Shown: one piece after another, positions 63,028-64,000 of the stretch
Layout: the number at the start of each line of letters is the position of its first letter
How positions within the stretch are numbered: position 1 is the stretch's first letter
Assembly (NCBI RefSeq): GCF_016583985.1
Contig: NZ_NRSD01000019.1
Coordinates: forward strand, 1 to 64,000
Reading direction: 5' to 3'
DNA length: 64,000 nt
Origin: Thiocapsa imhoffii
Lineage (GTDB): Bacteria > Pseudomonadota > Gammaproteobacteria > Chromatiales > Chromatiaceae
Position numbers and translations under genes: made by a program
The notes under the pieces: generated by a model
Seen by the model: the letters and a program-made list of their open reading frames with translations, nothing else
What the model was told of the DNA's origin: nothing
Database searches by the model: none

Positions 63028-64000
63028 ATGGGTCAACTCTTTCGTCTCACCGGTTTCCTTGTCTATATCGGGCTGATCTTCCTCAATGCCTTCGTGGACC
63101 TGGGGCATAAGATCATCATTCAGAACACCCTCTTCAAGATCTATGATGGCGATGCCCAGATTTTGCTGACGGCGATCGTCAATGCGCTGATCCTCCTGCC
63201 GTTTGTCCTCTTGTTCACGCCTTCGGGCTTCCTCGCTGACCGCTTCGCGAAAGAACGGGTGATGCGGGTCACCGCCTGGGTTGCCGTCGTGATCACGCTC
63301 GCCATCACCCTGTGCTATGCCCTCGGTTGGTTCTGGCCCGCGTTCGCCATGACCTTTCTGCTCGCGGTGCAGAGCGCCTTCTTCTCGCCAGCAAAATACG
63401 GCTATATCAAGGAGTTGGTAGGCGCCGAATCACTGGCTGCCGCCAACGGCTGGGTGCAGGCAACGACCACCACGGCGATCCTAGCCGGGATCTTCGTCTT
63501 CTCGGTCCTCTTCGAGGGACGCTTGGTCGATCAGACATTCAGCACACCCGACGAGGTCATGGTGTTCATGGCCCCGCTCGGTTGGGTGCTGGTGGCCGGC
63601 GCCCTGATCCAGCTCGCACTGGCATATCGGTTGCCGCATCAGAACCCGGGGACGCGGATGCCCTTTGCTTGGGGGCAGTATGCGAGTGGGCGCTATCTGC
63701 GTCGTAACCTCCATGCGGCTTGGGACAATCAGGTCATTTGGCTCTCGATCGTCGGTTTGGCGATCTTTTGGTCCATTGCACAGGTCATGTTGGCGGCCTT
63801 CCCCGCCTACGCCAAGGAAACCTTAGGCGAGACCAATACGGTGGTGATCCAGGGGATGCTGGCCTGCACCGGGATCGGCGTCATCTTGGGTTCGATCATC
63901 GCCGGGCGAGTGTCTCGCCATCATATCGAGACGGGTCTGATCCCGGTGGGAGCGTTGGGTGTTGCCCTGACCTTGTTCGTCCTGCCGGGGCTCCACTCGG
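63028..64000 (+). CDS. LplT-type MFS transporter (5' part, continues past window)
   Basis: The frame is open from ATG 63028 (GGGGAGA upstream) to the window end, 324 codons. It begins MGQLFRLTGFLVYIGLIFLN and continues FVDLGHKIIIQNTLFKIYDG, VLLFTPSGFLADRFAKERVM and FFSPAKYGYIKELVGAESLA, as in lysophospholipid transporters (LplT). In many gammaproteobacteria this MFS module is fused to acyltransferase and acyl-ACP ligase domains; whether that holds here lies beyond the window. It imports lysophospholipids for re-acylation. Confidence 0.85.
   Translation, partial: MGQLFRLTGFLVYIGLIFLNAFVDLGHKIIIQNTLFKIYDGDAQILLTAIVNALILLPFVLLFTPSGFLADRFAKERVMRVTAWVAVVITLAITLCYALGWFWPAFAMTFLLAVQSAFFSPAKYGYIKELVGAESLAAANGWVQATTTTAILAGIFVFSVLFEGRLVDQTFSTPDEVMVFMAPLGWVLVAGALIQLALAYRLPHQNPGTRMPFAWGQYASGRYLRRNLHAAWDNQVIWLSIVGLAIFWSIAQVMLAAFPAYAKETLGETNTVVIQGMLACTGIGVILGSIIAGRVSRHHIETGLIPVGALGVALTLFVLPGLHS

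Overview
The window looks like chromosomal DNA of a high-GC gammaproteobacterium that oxidises sulfur and probably fixes nitrogen, most likely a purple sulfur bacterium (Chromatiaceae). The reasons are an aprM-aprB-aprA operon of the sulfur-oxidiser type, a complete fixABCX operon, diheme c-type cytochromes, and the gammaproteobacterial gene order lptM / dapF / DUF484 / xerC. Genus and species cannot be read from the sequence alone. I saw no rRNA, tRNA or CRISPR array.

Layout. 1-1.9 kb: a scarred, AT-richer mobile edge with the C-terminal part of an ISL3-type transposase, a phospholipase-D-fold/winged-helix protein and a broken integron-type integrase. 1.9-5.5 kb (minus): fixABCX, an electron-bifurcating complex that supplies low-potential electrons to nitrogenase. 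5.9-7.5 kb (plus): a neutral zinc metallopeptidase and a SlyD-like FKBP isomerase. 7.6-9.2 kb (minus): four small genes, one of them a paralogue of that isomerase. 9.4-12.7 kb (minus): aprMBA, dissimilatory APS reductase with its membrane anchor and no adjacent sat. 13-17.6 kb (minus): an unknown protein, an orphan sensor kinase, and an efflux adaptor plus outer-membrane channel pair. 17.8-23.6 kb (plus): a META-domain protein, then lptM-lysA-methyltransferase-dapF-DUF484-xerC. 23.6-30.4 kb: sulfotransferase, DUF2189 membrane protein, a tandem-heptad coiled-coil protein, a metallo-hydrolase, a low-GC OFA-type MFS transporter with an odd 5' end, an OmpA-like protein and a DUF502 protein. 30.6-37.6 kb (plus): an FtsX-type permease with HlyD adaptor but no ATPase, a CoA-disulfide-reductase/rhodanese fusion and a bacterial eRF1-like protein.

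37.7-43.4 kb (minus): iorA-iorB-paaK-ACT-paaK, which interconverts aryl acids, aryl-CoA thioesters and arylpyruvates. 43.5-47.5 kb: a SWIM zinc-finger protein and a SNF2 helicase. 48-53.2 kb (minus): a TonB receptor / binding protein / permease / ATPase uptake system for an iron chelate or similar metal complex. 53.5-56.7 kb (plus): periplasmic rhodanese, DUF2076 protein and a SPOR-like membrane protein. 56.8-60.3 kb (minus): sodium/solute symporter, its small accessory protein and an alginate-export-type porin. 60.4-64 kb: two hotdog thioesterases, two diheme cytochromes and the start of an LplT-type MFS transporter that runs off the window.

Most of the window is ordinary core metabolism. 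The parts most worth follow-up are the aryl-acid cluster with a ferredoxin-less IorA, the small-gene/isomerase cassette beside aprA, the MFS gene whose only good ribosome binding site lies in another frame, and two export systems that lack their energising subunit.
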